Part shown: positions 19,039-19,085 of the stretch, piece after piece
Numbering within the stretch: position 1 is the first letter of the stretch
How the letters are laid out: each line of letters opens with the position of its first letter
Assembly (NCBI GenBank): GCA_021014945.1
Contig: MU266720.1
Location: 1 to 19,085, forward strand
DNA: 19,085 bases
Direction of reading: 5' to 3'
From: Leucogyrophana mollusca
Lineage: Eukaryota; Basidiomycota; Agaricomycetes; Boletales
Made by a program: the position numbers and the translations under genes
The notes under the pieces: generated by a model
Database searches by the model: none
Told to the model about the DNA's origin: nothing
What the model saw: the letters and a program-made list of their open reading frames with translations, nothing else

Positions 19039-19085
19039 TTTGGCGACGGTGCGCCTGTTTTCGGCGCTGACGACGACCACGCTGA
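19039..19085 (+). CDS. Possible exon running off the right edge
   Basis: CTAAC followed by TTTTGACAG (ending 19038) looks like a branch point and acceptor, and the sequence after it is open in the frame FGDGAPVFGADDDHA to the edge. The matching donor could be GTAAAT near 19006, which would make a very short intron. Too little sequence is present to say what it is. Confidence 0.2.

Noticed and set aside
1..19085. tRNA, rRNA, CRISPR arrays, insertion sequences with terminal repeats
   Set aside because: No cloverleaf with A and B boxes, no regularly spaced repeats and no transposase frame or terminal inverted repeats were found by eye; short A/B-box-like strings (for example GTTCGAAGCC near 1661) lie in coding exons.

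Overview
The window looks like nuclear DNA of a basidiomycete fungus, most likely an agaricomycete. Genes are cut by many introns of about 50-65 bp with GT/GC-rich donors, CTNAC/CTGAC-like branch points and YAG acceptors, and the recognisable family (DUF6533 membrane proteins) is typical of Agaricomycetes. No bacterial, viral, CRISPR, rRNA or tRNA feature was seen. All gene models were joined by hand from splice signals, reading-frame phase and comparison of copies inside the window; no homology search was run.

Layout: (1) 2-510 (+), the 3' end of an unidentified gene with a Gly-rich tail. (2) 1647-2503 (+), a two-exon Ser/Pro-rich protein of 265 aa with a TATA box and two small inverted repeats upstream. 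(3) 3100-5195 (-), pseudogene copy A of a multi-exon membrane glycoprotein. (4) 7222-8897 (+), DUF6533-type membrane protein, copy 1. (5) 9740-10446 (-), truncated pseudogene copy B of the glycoprotein. (6) 12246-13905 (+), DUF6533-type copy 2. (7) 14821-17299 (-), copy C of the glycoprotein, which assembles into 11 exons and an uninterrupted 645-aa protein. (8) 18149-18672 (-), an unidentified two-exon gene. The right edge may hold the start of another exon on the + strand.

The dominant structure is a tandem duplication of about 5 kb: roughly 4480-9585 (unit 1) and 9740-14566 (unit 2). Each unit carries the 5' half of a glycoprotein gene on the - strand, a long spacer, a DUF6533-type gene on the + strand and a conserved downstream stretch. 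Unit 1 is attached to the rest of glycoprotein copy A; unit 2 is cut there and joined to about 155 bp of unrelated sequence encoding a hydrophobic segment. An 18-bp perfect palindrome lies at the unit 1 breakpoint. Copy C is a more distant paralogue outside the duplication.

Differences between the two units are strongly biased to transitions in the exons I compared, and several disabling changes are C-to-T or G-to-A (nonsense codons, lost splice donors). This resembles cytosine deamination of repeated DNA. The DUF6533 copies have kept reading frames of 303 and 328 codons, whereas glycoprotein copies A and B are dead. No metabolic pathway or operon-like cooperation is visible; the locus reads as a birth-and-death cluster of fungal membrane proteins.
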